Part shown: positions 7,738-14,946 of the stretch, piece after piece
Position numbering within the stretch: the first letter of the stretch is position 1
Layout of the letters: each line of letters starts with the position of its first letter
Assembly: GCA_900546715.1 (NCBI GenBank)
Contig: UREA01000014.1
Coordinates: forward strand, 1 to 32,051
Source of the DNA: an uncultured Mycoplasmatota bacterium
GTDB taxonomy: Bacteria > Bacillota_I > Bacilli_A > RF39 > UBA660
Reading direction: 5' to 3'
DNA length: 32,051 bases
Position numbers and translations under genes: made by a program
Notes under the pieces: model-generated
Told to the model about the DNA's origin: nothing
The model's input: the letters and a program-made list of their open reading frames with translations, nothing else
The model's database searches: none

Positions 7738-8629
7738 TATTACCTCCTACTATTGATGATCTAATCTCAATTTCAGAATTATTTATAAAAATACAAGATT
7801 CACTACTAAATTTAATAAAACCAAGCCCTTTGATAACTAAATCTTCGTTATTATTTATATTTAAATTATAATTATATTCTTCTCTTTTTCTTCTTTTTTC
7901 TACTGAAATATTATTTGGTAAATACAATGTTATATTGATATCTTTATCACTTGCTAAAATATACTTTCCAATTAATAAATAATATTTACTTTTAAGTTGA
8001 TATGTTATTGGTTTAATCTTTGATGCAGCTACCAATACTTTATAGTTACTTACAAATCCTGGAGCATCAATAAATGATGCAACTTCAATAAATTCTTGAG
8101 TTGTGTTTTCTTTATTACTTACAGTTATATCACTGCCAATCATCTTATTTATTAAACTACTTTTACCCATATTAGTAAGGCCACATAGTATTACCCTAGT
8201 ATCTTTAGCAATATTTAATAATACATTAATATTTTCTTTTGATAGTGCACTACAAAGTATTATATCTTCATTTATTTCATATACTCTTTTAATATTTTCA
8301 ACTAATTTACTTTTTATAATATTTTTAGGTATTATATCGCTTTTAGTAATAACTAAATATTTAGTATTTTTTATTTTTTTAAAGTATTTAATTACTTCAC
8401 TATTAATATTTAAAAAATCTACTAAAAATAAGACTGTTCTTTTTTTATTATTAATAAACTTTATAATATTATCATTATCTTGTACTTTACCATTATTTAA
8501 ATTCTCTCCATAATGTTTTAATTTAAAACAACGCATGCATAAATCATTACTTAATTTTGGAGTATAACCTAAAGCAGACTCATCAGTATCTTGTAAAGTA
8601 ACACCACAACCTAAACACTTTTTAGTCAT
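7727..8629 (-). CDS. yqeH: Circularly permuted ribosome-assembly GTPase YqeH
   Basis: A 300-aa protein. An N-terminal zinc finger (CLGCG near residue 5 and CMRC about 26 later) precedes a GTPase with permuted motif order: G4 TKSD (VITKSDIIPK) comes before G1 (GLTNMGKSS) and G3 (DAPGF). This is the YqeH layout; the family acts in 30S subunit assembly. The ATG at 8627-8629 is chosen because GCAGGTGA lies just before it and it overlaps the yqeG stop as ATGACTAA. An in-frame ATG at 8665 would add 12 residues but lies deep in yqeG without a ribosome site. The C-terminal third is diverged. Confidence 0.92.
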   Translation of the reverse strand: MTKKCLGCGVTLQDTDESALGYTPKLSNDLCMRCFKLKHYGENLNNGKVQDNDNIIKFINNKKRTVLFLVDFLNINSEVIKYFKKIKNTKYLVITKSDIIPKNIIKSKLVENIKRVYEINEDIILCSALSKENINVLLNIAKDTRVILCGLTNMGKSSLINKMIGSDITVSNKENTTQEFIEVASFIDAPGFVSNYKVLVAASKIKPITYQLKSKYYLLIGKYILASDKDINITLYLPNNISVEKRRKREEYNYNLNINNNEDLVIKGLGFIKFSSESCIFINNSEIEIRSSIVGGNNEN

Positions 8630-9140
8630 AATATTCACCTGCGACCAAAATGTTTTCACGAGCAAATTTCTTTAAGAAAAAACTTTCAAAAAATCTATTA
8701 ATTCTAGTAGATACAAATTCATATCTAGCCATACGATTCACTAAAATACTAGTAAATCCCATCCGATTAGCCCCAAGAATATCAGTAAGTAATTGGTCCC
8801 CAATACAAGCTATTTCACTTTCTTTAAAATGGTATAATTCTAATATTTTTTTATACTTTTTCTTAAAAGGTTTTCTACTACTGAAAGCCACATCAACATT
8901 TAATTTTTCTTTAAATGGTGTAAGTCTAGTTTTATTGCTATTAGATATGATTATTACTTTAAAATCTTCTTCTAAACAAGCAAATAATTCTTTTAATTTT
9001 TGGTCTGGTTCAGTTTCTTTACAAGGCACAATTGTATTATCTAAATCAAATAATAAACATTTAATGCCATTTTTTTTGAGTTTTTTATAATTAATTGAAT
9101 AAATACTTTTTTGATAAACATCAGGTATTAATAAATCCAT
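8622..9140 (-). CDS. yqeG: HAD-superfamily phosphatase YqeG
   Basis: A 172-aa protein with HAD motifs in order: FDLDNTI (catalytic Asp pair), VIIISNSNK (motif II), a Lys-rich helix (RKPFKKKYKK) and GDQLLTDI (motif IV). Close family: YqeG, usually encoded immediately before yqeH as here; the physiological substrate is unclear. ATG 9138-9140 is chosen because AGGAAGAAGG lies 6-7 nt upstream and a TATAAT at 9163-9168 puts the transcript start near 9156, downstream of the alternative ATG at 9161. It heads the six-gene unit ending at rpmF. Confidence 0.93.
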   Translation of the reverse strand: MDLLIPDVYQKSIYSINYKKLKKNGIKCLLFDLDNTIVPCKETEPDQKLKELFACLEEDFKVIIISNSNKTRLTPFKEKLNVDVAFSSRKPFKKKYKKILELYHFKESEIACIGDQLLTDILGANRMGFTSILVNRMARYEFVSTRINRFFESFFLKKFARENILVAGEYYD

Positions 9141-9162
9141 AGTAAAACCTTCTTCCTTCATA

Positions 9163-9168
9163 ATTATA
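9163..9168 (-). promoter_or_regulatory. Promoter -10 of the yqeG-rpmF unit
   Basis: A perfect TATAAT on the minus strand; the -35 region is T-rich and falls in the preceding terminator. It fixes the yqeG start at 9140, with a leader of about 16 nt. Confidence 0.6.
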
Positions 9169-9186
9169 ACAATTTTCCACCAAAAT

Positions 9187-9203
9187 AAAAAGGACTAAAG
9201 TCC
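9187..9203 (-). terminator. Terminator after the 277-aa gene
   Basis: GGACT (9192-9196) and AGTCC (9199-9203) form a short stem, extended by flanking A/T pairs. On the minus strand it is followed by a T run (complement of 9187-9191). Confidence 0.65.
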
Positions 9204-9206
9204 ATT

Positions 9207-10040
9207 TTATTTAACAATCTCACTTCTATACCAATAATAATTATCATTGGTATCTTTTTTAAATGTTAATTTATATAAACCTGCTTCATTACCATATATA
9301 TCAAATATATTATCATCAGTAAACGATGATGAATCTTCAGCAATTTTATTACTCATAGCAGCATCAGAAAATATACCATAACCTGTATCATTAAAGCCTG
9401 AGACTAGAAAATTAACATACACTAAAATATCTTCATTATCTTGCTTTGCATAATCATAATTTAAATAAGTTCTAAAATCTAATGCTCCACCACCATCAAA
9501 TTGGTTACATGTTAAATATTCACCATCTAAATTACATTCTACAAGTTTATCTACATTAGCTCCAAAAGTTTCATAGTTGATACTTTTATCTAAACCAAAC
9601 ATTTGATGATAATACTTTTCAAAAACATCAGTAGTTACTCTTTCTGAATAACCATTTGTGCTTGTAATTGTTTTTTCAGAATTAGGTATTTGCATATAAA
9701 CATATTCTAATCTTTGACTATTTTCTAAATCATTATAAGTTATATCGTCTTCTTGATAAAGCATATAATCTCCAGCTGTGCCAGTTAATAAAATATTAGT
9801 TTTATTAAAAAGATTTTCTCCAAGGTGCTCTAATTCTTCTTCGCTTAGTTCGTCATTTTCTTCTTCGTTATTCCCACCATTATCTTGATTATCATTATTA
9901 TTATTTTGATTTTCATTATTTTCTGCTACTTCATCTTCTTTGATGAAATTATCATATACAATATAACCAATACTACCTAGTAATAAAATTACTAATATTA
10001 CTATAATTATTATAAATTTTGTATTTTTCTTTTCTTTCAT
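9207..10040 (-). CDS. Hypothetical membrane-anchored protein with acidic Asn-rich linker
   Basis: A 277-aa protein of unknown family. Residues 1-7 are basic, about 8-30 are one hydrophobic segment (FIIIIVILVILLLGSIGYIV), and about 38-75 are a low-complexity N/D/E linker. The rest is an outer domain with YMLYQEDDITYNDLENS, VFEKYYHQMFG and a C-terminal LTFKKDTNDNYYWYRSEI. A Cys pair (VECNLDGEYLTCNQ) may form a disulphide. Its C-terminal half is clearly paralogous to the ORF at 10051-10527, which lies 10 bp upstream in the same direction. The start has AAGGAG 6 nt before ATG. Probably exposed on the cell surface; role unknown. Confidence 0.75.
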   Translation of the reverse strand: MKEKKNTKFIIIIVILVILLLGSIGYIVYDNFIKEDEVAENNENQNNNNDNQDNGGNNEEENDELSEEELEHLGENLFNKTNILLTGTAGDYMLYQEDDITYNDLENSQRLEYVYMQIPNSEKTITSTNGYSERVTTDVFEKYYHQMFGLDKSINYETFGANVDKLVECNLDGEYLTCNQFDGGGALDFRTYLNYDYAKQDNEDILVYVNFLVSGFNDTGYGIFSDAAMSNKIAEDSSSFTDDNIFDIYGNEAGLYKLTFKKDTNDNYYWYRSEIVK

Positions 10041-10050
10041 ACATTACTCC

Positions 10051-10527
10051 TTACATTAACTTTGTAGAATACCAATAATAGTTATCGGTGGTATCTTTTT
10101 TAAATGTTACTTCATAAATTCCTGCATTACTATCATATCTAGCAAATAAATTATTTATAAAATTATTATAATTACTATTATTAATACCATTTATACCATC
10201 GATATAATCATTTTCAGATAAAGAATCCATTAAATTATCATAATAATCTAAATTATCTATTCTATTACTCTCAGTACTATCACTATATATACCATCTTCA
10301 TTAATTACATATAGAATTTTAACAGTTACAATTACATCTCCATCAACTTCTTTTGTAGAATCATATTTGATATATTTAACAACATCAGTTACATCTCCAC
10401 CGATACGCATGGTACATTCATATTCATTATTGTTATAACTACAAGTTAAATAATTACTAAAGTCTGTATAAAATTGATGATTTATGTCTTTATCACTACC
10501 AAATAATTTATAATAATATGTTTCCAT
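10051..10527 (-). pseudogene. 5'-truncated paralogue of the 277-aa membrane protein
   Basis: A 158-aa open frame homologous to the C-terminal half of the 277-aa gene: YYYKLFGSDKDINHQF aligns with YYHQMFGLDKSINYET, and VTFKKDTTDNYYWYSTKL with LTFKKDTNDNYYWYRSEI. The Cys pair is kept (LTCSYNNNEYECT). It lacks the membrane anchor and linker. Homology continues upstream of ATG 10527 (Leu-Asp-Gly-Tyr-Thr aligning with Thr-Asn-Gly-Tyr-Ser) and then stops near 10545, next to the TTCGACA array. No ribosome site precedes the ATG. I read it as a remnant left by a deletion that joined a promoter region to mid-gene sequence. A short secreted-less product cannot be excluded. Confidence 0.65.
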
Positions 10528-10551
10528 AGTATAACCGTCAAGAGTTTATTT

Positions 10552-10598
10552 TGTCTAGTTTTGTCGATGCATGTCGAATAAACTCAGGATTTGTCGAA
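10552..10598 (-). promoter_or_regulatory. Array of Spo0A-box-like heptamers at 10-bp phasing
   Basis: Read on the minus strand: TTCGACA (10592-10598), nothing at the next 10-bp step, TTCGACA (10572-10578), ATCGACA (10562-10568) and CTAGACA (10552-10558). Starts fall at exact multiples of 10 bp. TTCGACA is the complement of TGTCGAA, the known Spo0A box. The last unit contains TAGACA, usable as a -35, with TATACT 18 bp downstream (10528-10533), although that -10 lies in the remnant's coding sequence. Identification of the binding protein is inference; no spo0A gene is in the window. Confidence 0.6.
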
Positions 10599-10612
10599 AA
10601 TCTCTAAAAATC

Positions 10613-10639
10613 AAGAAAAAACTGGAAAAATCCAGTTTT
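10613..10639 (-). terminator. Terminator of the dnaE-polC unit
   Basis: On the minus strand AAAACTGGA (complement of 10631-10639) pairs with TCCAGTTTT (complement of 10618-10626) over a 4-nt loop and is followed by a T-rich run. It includes the polC stop codon. Confidence 0.8.
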
Positions 10640-13600
10640 AAAACAAGCTTAATTGAGCAGATTCCGGTAACCCTTCAAATACACCAAGTTCTCTTAAAGA
10701 ATTAACGGTTGTTTGATTTACTTTACCACGAGTTTGAAAATCTTCAACACAATAAAATGGTTTCTTACTTCTTTCTTCTACTATTTTATTAGCAACTGAT
10801 TCACCTAGACCATCAACTGCCATAAATGGTAGATATAAGCATTTATTTTCTTCATCAATATAAAATGTTTTAGCTAAAGATTTTTCAATGTCGATGTTTT
10901 TAAATGTGAATCCTCTGGCAAGCATTTCTAAAGCTACTGCTAGAGTATCGACGACAGCTTGTTCTTTGGCAGTTGCCGAAAATCCTTTTTCTTTAATTTC
11001 CGCAAGGCGTCTTTTAATGCCATCATAACCACCGAGCATAGCAGAAACATCAAAGTCACTTCTTCTAATTGAGAAAAATGCTGAATAATAATAAAGTGGA
11101 TAATATACTTTAAACCAAGCAACCCGATAAGCCATCATAACATAAGCACAAGCATGGGCTTTGGGAAACATATACTCTATCTTACGGCAACATTCAATAA
11201 ACCATTCAGGCACACTATATTCGCGCATTTGGGCTGCCAAAGGAATCCAGTTATCAGGTTCTTTCTTAGGTTTTCCTTTACGAACGAATTCACTAATTTT
11301 GAAAGCTGCAGATGGTTCCATACCGTAATTCATCAAACTAACCATAATATCATCACGACACCCTACAACTTCACTAAATGATGCAACATTATTAACAATT
11401 AATTCTCGCACATTACCTTGCCATACATTAGTACCATGAGCAAGACCTGCGATTTTTACTAAATCCGCAAAATGGGTTGGTTTAATTTCTAGAAGCATGT
11501 TAATAGCAAAGTTTGTTCCAAATTCCGGAATTCCTAAAGTACCAGTTTTACATAAAATTTCATCTTCAGTAACTCCTAGGGCTTTTGGGGATGTAAATAA
11601 ACTAATGACATTTTTATCATCAAAAGGAATATCTAGAATATTTACTTTTGTTGTATCTCCTAAATATCTAAGCATGGTTGGATCATCGTGTCCCAGAATA
11701 TCTAGTTTTAAAACATTGTCATGGATAGCATGGAAATCAAAATGTGTTGTATACCAAGTGCTATCTGGTTCATCAGCTGGATATTGGTATGGTGTAAAAT
11801 CAAAGACATCCATATATTGCGGAATAACGATAATTCCTCCGGGATGTTGACCAGTAGTTCTTTTAACTCCGGTACAACCAAGAGCAATTCTCTCAATTTC
11901 AATATTATTCATAATGATACCTTTATCTTCACAGTATCCACGAACATAACCAAAGGCCGTTTTATCAGCAACAGTAGATATAGTTCCCGCACGATATGCA
12001 TGATCTTCACCGAATAAGACTTTAACATAATTATGAGCATCAGCTTGATTATCTCCCGAGAAATTTAAATCGATATCAGGAACTTTTTCGGCTTTAAAAC
12101 CTAAGAATGTCGCAAATGGCATATCTTGACCTTCTTTTTTTAGTTTCGTACCACACTCACAAATCCTATCAGGCATATCATAACCGGAATCATAATGTTC
12201 TGTTAAAGGGTGGCCCTCTTCATCATCAAAATAAGATTTCTTACATTTTGGACAAACATAATGCGGAGGAAGGCCATTAACTTCAGTAATACCCATCATG
12301 GTTGCAACAAGTGATGAACCAACAGAACCACGGGATCCTACAAAGTAACCATCAGCATTACTCTTCTTAACTAGTTTTTCCGCAATTAAGTAAATTACAT
12401 CAAAGCCACCACCGATAATACCAGAAAGTTCAGCTTCGAGTCTCTCTTCAATATTTTTAGGAAGAGGATCACCATATATTTCATGAGCTTTATTATAAAC
12501 CATTTCTTTAGTAGTCTCAGCAGAATTTTCTAATATTGGAGTATATAATTTATCATGAATAATTTCTAATTCTTCGCACATATCTGCAATAGCATTCGGA
12601 TTAGTTATAACTATTTCGCGTCTTAAATCTTCATCTAGAAATGAGAATGCCTCAAGCATTTCTCCCGTTGTTAAAAAGTACATATTAGGTAGTTCAATAT
12701 CACTTCTATTTAACGGATGAATTTTACCATTAGTTTTTTGATGAACAATAATTTTGCGATAAATTAAATCTTCTGGTCTTAAATTATGAACATCACCAGT
12801 AGCTACCACTAATTTACCCATTCTTTTAGCGGTTTTCACCAGCCTTGAAACATAGCCATTATATTCTAAAACATTATGAAATTTTTTATCAGGACCAATT
12901 AAATGGGAATTACATGATGCCGGTTGGACCTCAATATAATCATAAAAGTTCATAGCATCAACTAATTCATCATCACTCATACCCATGCCTTTTTCAAAAA
13001 TTTCGCCGTTGATACAACCACTACCAATAAGAAGTCCTTCTTGCATACTCATTAAATCAGTCCTTGGAATCTTCGCATCTTTTCCTTTAAATAAATATTT
13101 AGTATTAGCTAGACTAATAATTTTAAATAAGTTTTTTAAACCGACTTTATTTTTAGCAATAACTGTTAAGTGGAAAGGACGAGCAAATTTAATCGCATTT
13201 TCTTTATCAGCTAGACCTTCTAGAGCTATAGTAGTATTAACATTTTCTCTTTTTAATTGATAAAGCATTTGATAAAAACATTTACTGGTACCTTCACAGT
13301 CGTAATCAGCTCTATGGTGCTTATCTTCATCCCATTCTACATTTAAGTTTTTAACTAAAGTTGAAAGTTTATGATTGCGCCATTCCGGATACATATTACG
13401 AGCCATACCCATAGTATCAATAACGGTATTTTTAAATTCACCAAGATTATATTTTTTCATCGCACTAGATACAAAAGCGATATCAAATTGGGCATTGTGA
13501 GCAACCATTGGTAGGTCACCAACAAATTCTAGGAATCTTTTAGTAACATTTTCTTCACTATCTTTACCCTCAAGCATTTCATCAGTTATATTAGTAAGTT

Positions 13601-14942
13601 CGGTAATAATATTTGGTAGAGGATGGCTACATGCAATAAGTTCATCAAACCTTTCAATAATTTCATCATTTTTAACCTTAACAGCCCCAATTTCAATCAT
13701 TTGATCAATTCCACTATTAAGTCCCGTTGTTTCCGTATCAAATACGACATATTCTTGGTCAAATAAATTATATTCTTTATTATTAAATACTATATTAGCT
13801 TCAATATCTACAACATTAAGTTCAGCCCCGTATAAAGCTTTAAACTTATCTTTATCTTCTTTACCTTTATTAAGTTTAGCAACAGTATTATAAACATCGG
13901 GATAAGCTTGTAAGCAATTATGATCAGTTATCGCAACTGCTTTATGTCCTAATTTTGCGGCGAATTTAACTAAAGAGCTTGCATCAATTAAGCCGTCCAT
14001 TGCACTCATCATGGTATGAGCATGTAGCTCTACTCTTTTTTCTTCTTCATTATCAGTAACTTTGACATCCTTACTAGGAATTTCTTCAATATTTTTAGCA
14101 TTTAAGACCATTTGTTTTAAATAAGCATCCATTTCCATATTACCATGAATACGAAACCATTTACCTTCTTTAATCTTTTTATTTAATGGTTCAAATTCTT
14201 CTTCATCAAATTTAACAATTTTCATGAGATAACTATCAGTTTTATCACTGATTTTAAGATTCATAATAAATATTGGACCTTTTTTACCTTGTCTTTCGAC
14301 AACTTCTTTACCAAAGATATAAACTTCCACAATAATATTACGAACTTCTCCAAGAATGTTATTAAGCTGTGTTACTGCCCCATCCATGTGACGCCCCATT
14401 ATAACTGGAGAGTCTTCTTCTTTAATTACTGTATTTTTATCATGTTTTATTTCTTCTCTTAATGTTTCTCTTAAATCTTCTCTAATTAAAATATCTAAAT
14501 TGTACTTTCCTAAACCATATCTTTTTAAATTATTTATTATAGAGGGAGCTTCATGAAGTAAACCACCGCGTTCAAAATCATTTAAAACTTGAAAATATAA
14601 AGTATCCCCATTTATTTCAATTTCACTTGATTTAATTCCAATCATCGAAGGTCTTCTGATAATTATTTCATCAATAAAATAGTCTAAATAGTTTTTTATA
14701 TCTTCAAAAGTAACATTTTCATAAACTAAATTGACAACGCAAGCTAGTTCATTATTAATACCATTACTAGCACACCAAAATAATTGATTAACATTACTCA
14801 CATCAATTACATCTTTATTTTTTATATAAACAATAAATTTTTCTTCTTTTTTCTTTAAAACAACTTTATCTAAAGTAGCATCACTAAAGCCCTCGCCAGA
14901 AAAACTGATACTATCAAAAAATCTTTTTAATTCTGCATTCAT
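10638..14942 (-). CDS. polC: DNA polymerase III alpha subunit, PolC type
   Basis: A 1434-aa protein, full family length. In order: N-terminal and OB domains; a PHP domain (VELHAHTMMSAMDGL near 305, AITDHNCLQAYPD, ATGDVHN) that is split by a DEDDh proofreading exonuclease (FDTETTGL near 399, VAHNAQFDIAF, HRADYDCEG); a zinc-binding module (CPKC near 894 and CECG); and the polymerase catalytic core with PDIDLNFSGDNQ near 955 and KLDILGHDDPTM near 1077 supplying the three Asp. It is the main replicative polymerase of low-GC Gram-positives. The start follows the dnaE stop by 4 nt, with GTAGGTGAT as ribosome site. Confidence 0.98.
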   Translation of the reverse strand: MNAELKRFFDSISFSGEGFSDATLDKVVLKKKEEKFIVYIKNKDVIDVSNVNQLFWCASNGINNELACVVNLVYENVTFEDIKNYLDYFIDEIIIRRPSMIGIKSSEIEINGDTLYFQVLNDFERGGLLHEAPSIINNLKRYGLGKYNLDILIREDLRETLREEIKHDKNTVIKEEDSPVIMGRHMDGAVTQLNNILGEVRNIIVEVYIFGKEVVERQGKKGPIFIMNLKISDKTDSYLMKIVKFDEEEFEPLNKKIKEGKWFRIHGNMEMDAYLKQMVLNAKNIEEIPSKDVKVTDNEEEKRVELHAHTMMSAMDGLIDASSLVKFAAKLGHKAVAITDHNCLQAYPDVYNTVAKLNKGKEDKDKFKALYGAELNVVDIEANIVFNNKEYNLFDQEYVVFDTETTGLNSGIDQMIEIGAVKVKNDEIIERFDELIACSHPLPNIITELTNITDEMLEGKDSEENVTKRFLEFVGDLPMVAHNAQFDIAFVSSAMKKYNLGEFKNTVIDTMGMARNMYPEWRNHKLSTLVKNLNVEWDEDKHHRADYDCEGTSKCFYQMLYQLKRENVNTTIALEGLADKENAIKFARPFHLTVIAKNKVGLKNLFKIISLANTKYLFKGKDAKIPRTDLMSMQEGLLIGSGCINGEIFEKGMGMSDDELVDAMNFYDYIEVQPASCNSHLIGPDKKFHNVLEYNGYVSRLVKTAKRMGKLVVATGDVHNLRPEDLIYRKIIVHQKTNGKIHPLNRSDIELPNMYFLTTGEMLEAFSFLDEDLRREIVITNPNAIADMCEELEIIHDKLYTPILENSAETTKEMVYNKAHEIYGDPLPKNIEERLEAELSGIIGGGFDVIYLIAEKLVKKSNADGYFVGSRGSVGSSLVATMMGITEVNGLPPHYVCPKCKKSYFDDEEGHPLTEHYDSGYDMPDRICECGTKLKKEGQDMPFATFLGFKAEKVPDIDLNFSGDNQADAHNYVKVLFGEDHAYRAGTISTVADKTAFGYVRGYCEDKGIIMNNIEIERIALGCTGVKRTTGQHPGGIIVIPQYMDVFDFTPYQYPADEPDSTWYTTHFDFHAIHDNVLKLDILGHDDPTMLRYLGDTTKVNILDIPFDDKNVISLFTSPKALGVTEDEILCKTGTLGIPEFGTNFAINMLLEIKPTHFADLVKIAGLAHGTNVWQGNVRELIVNNVASFSEVVGCRDDIMVSLMNYGMEPSAAFKISEFVRKGKPKKEPDNWIPLAAQMREYSVPEWFIECCRKIEYMFPKAHACAYVMMAYRVAWFKVYYPLYYYSAFFSIRRSDFDVSAMLGGYDGIKRRLAEIKEKGFSATAKEQAVVDTLAVALEMLARGFTFKNIDIEKSLAKTFYIDEENKCLYLPFMAVDGLGESVANKIVEERSKKPFYCVEDFQTRGKVNQTTVNSLRELGVFEGLPESAQLSLF

Positions 14943-14946
14943 TATA

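Noticed and set aside
9141..9161. Longer YqeG start at ATG 9161
   Set aside because: It lies upstream of the predicted transcript start from TATAAT 9163-9168 and has no ribosome site.
10889..10895. TGTCGAT in polC (and another at 30477-30483 in the Fn3 gene)
   Set aside because: Inexact single copies within coding sequence; not counted as boxes.
14295..14301. TTCGACA inside polC
   Set aside because: It lies in coding sequence, with no promoter or phased neighbours; likely chance.
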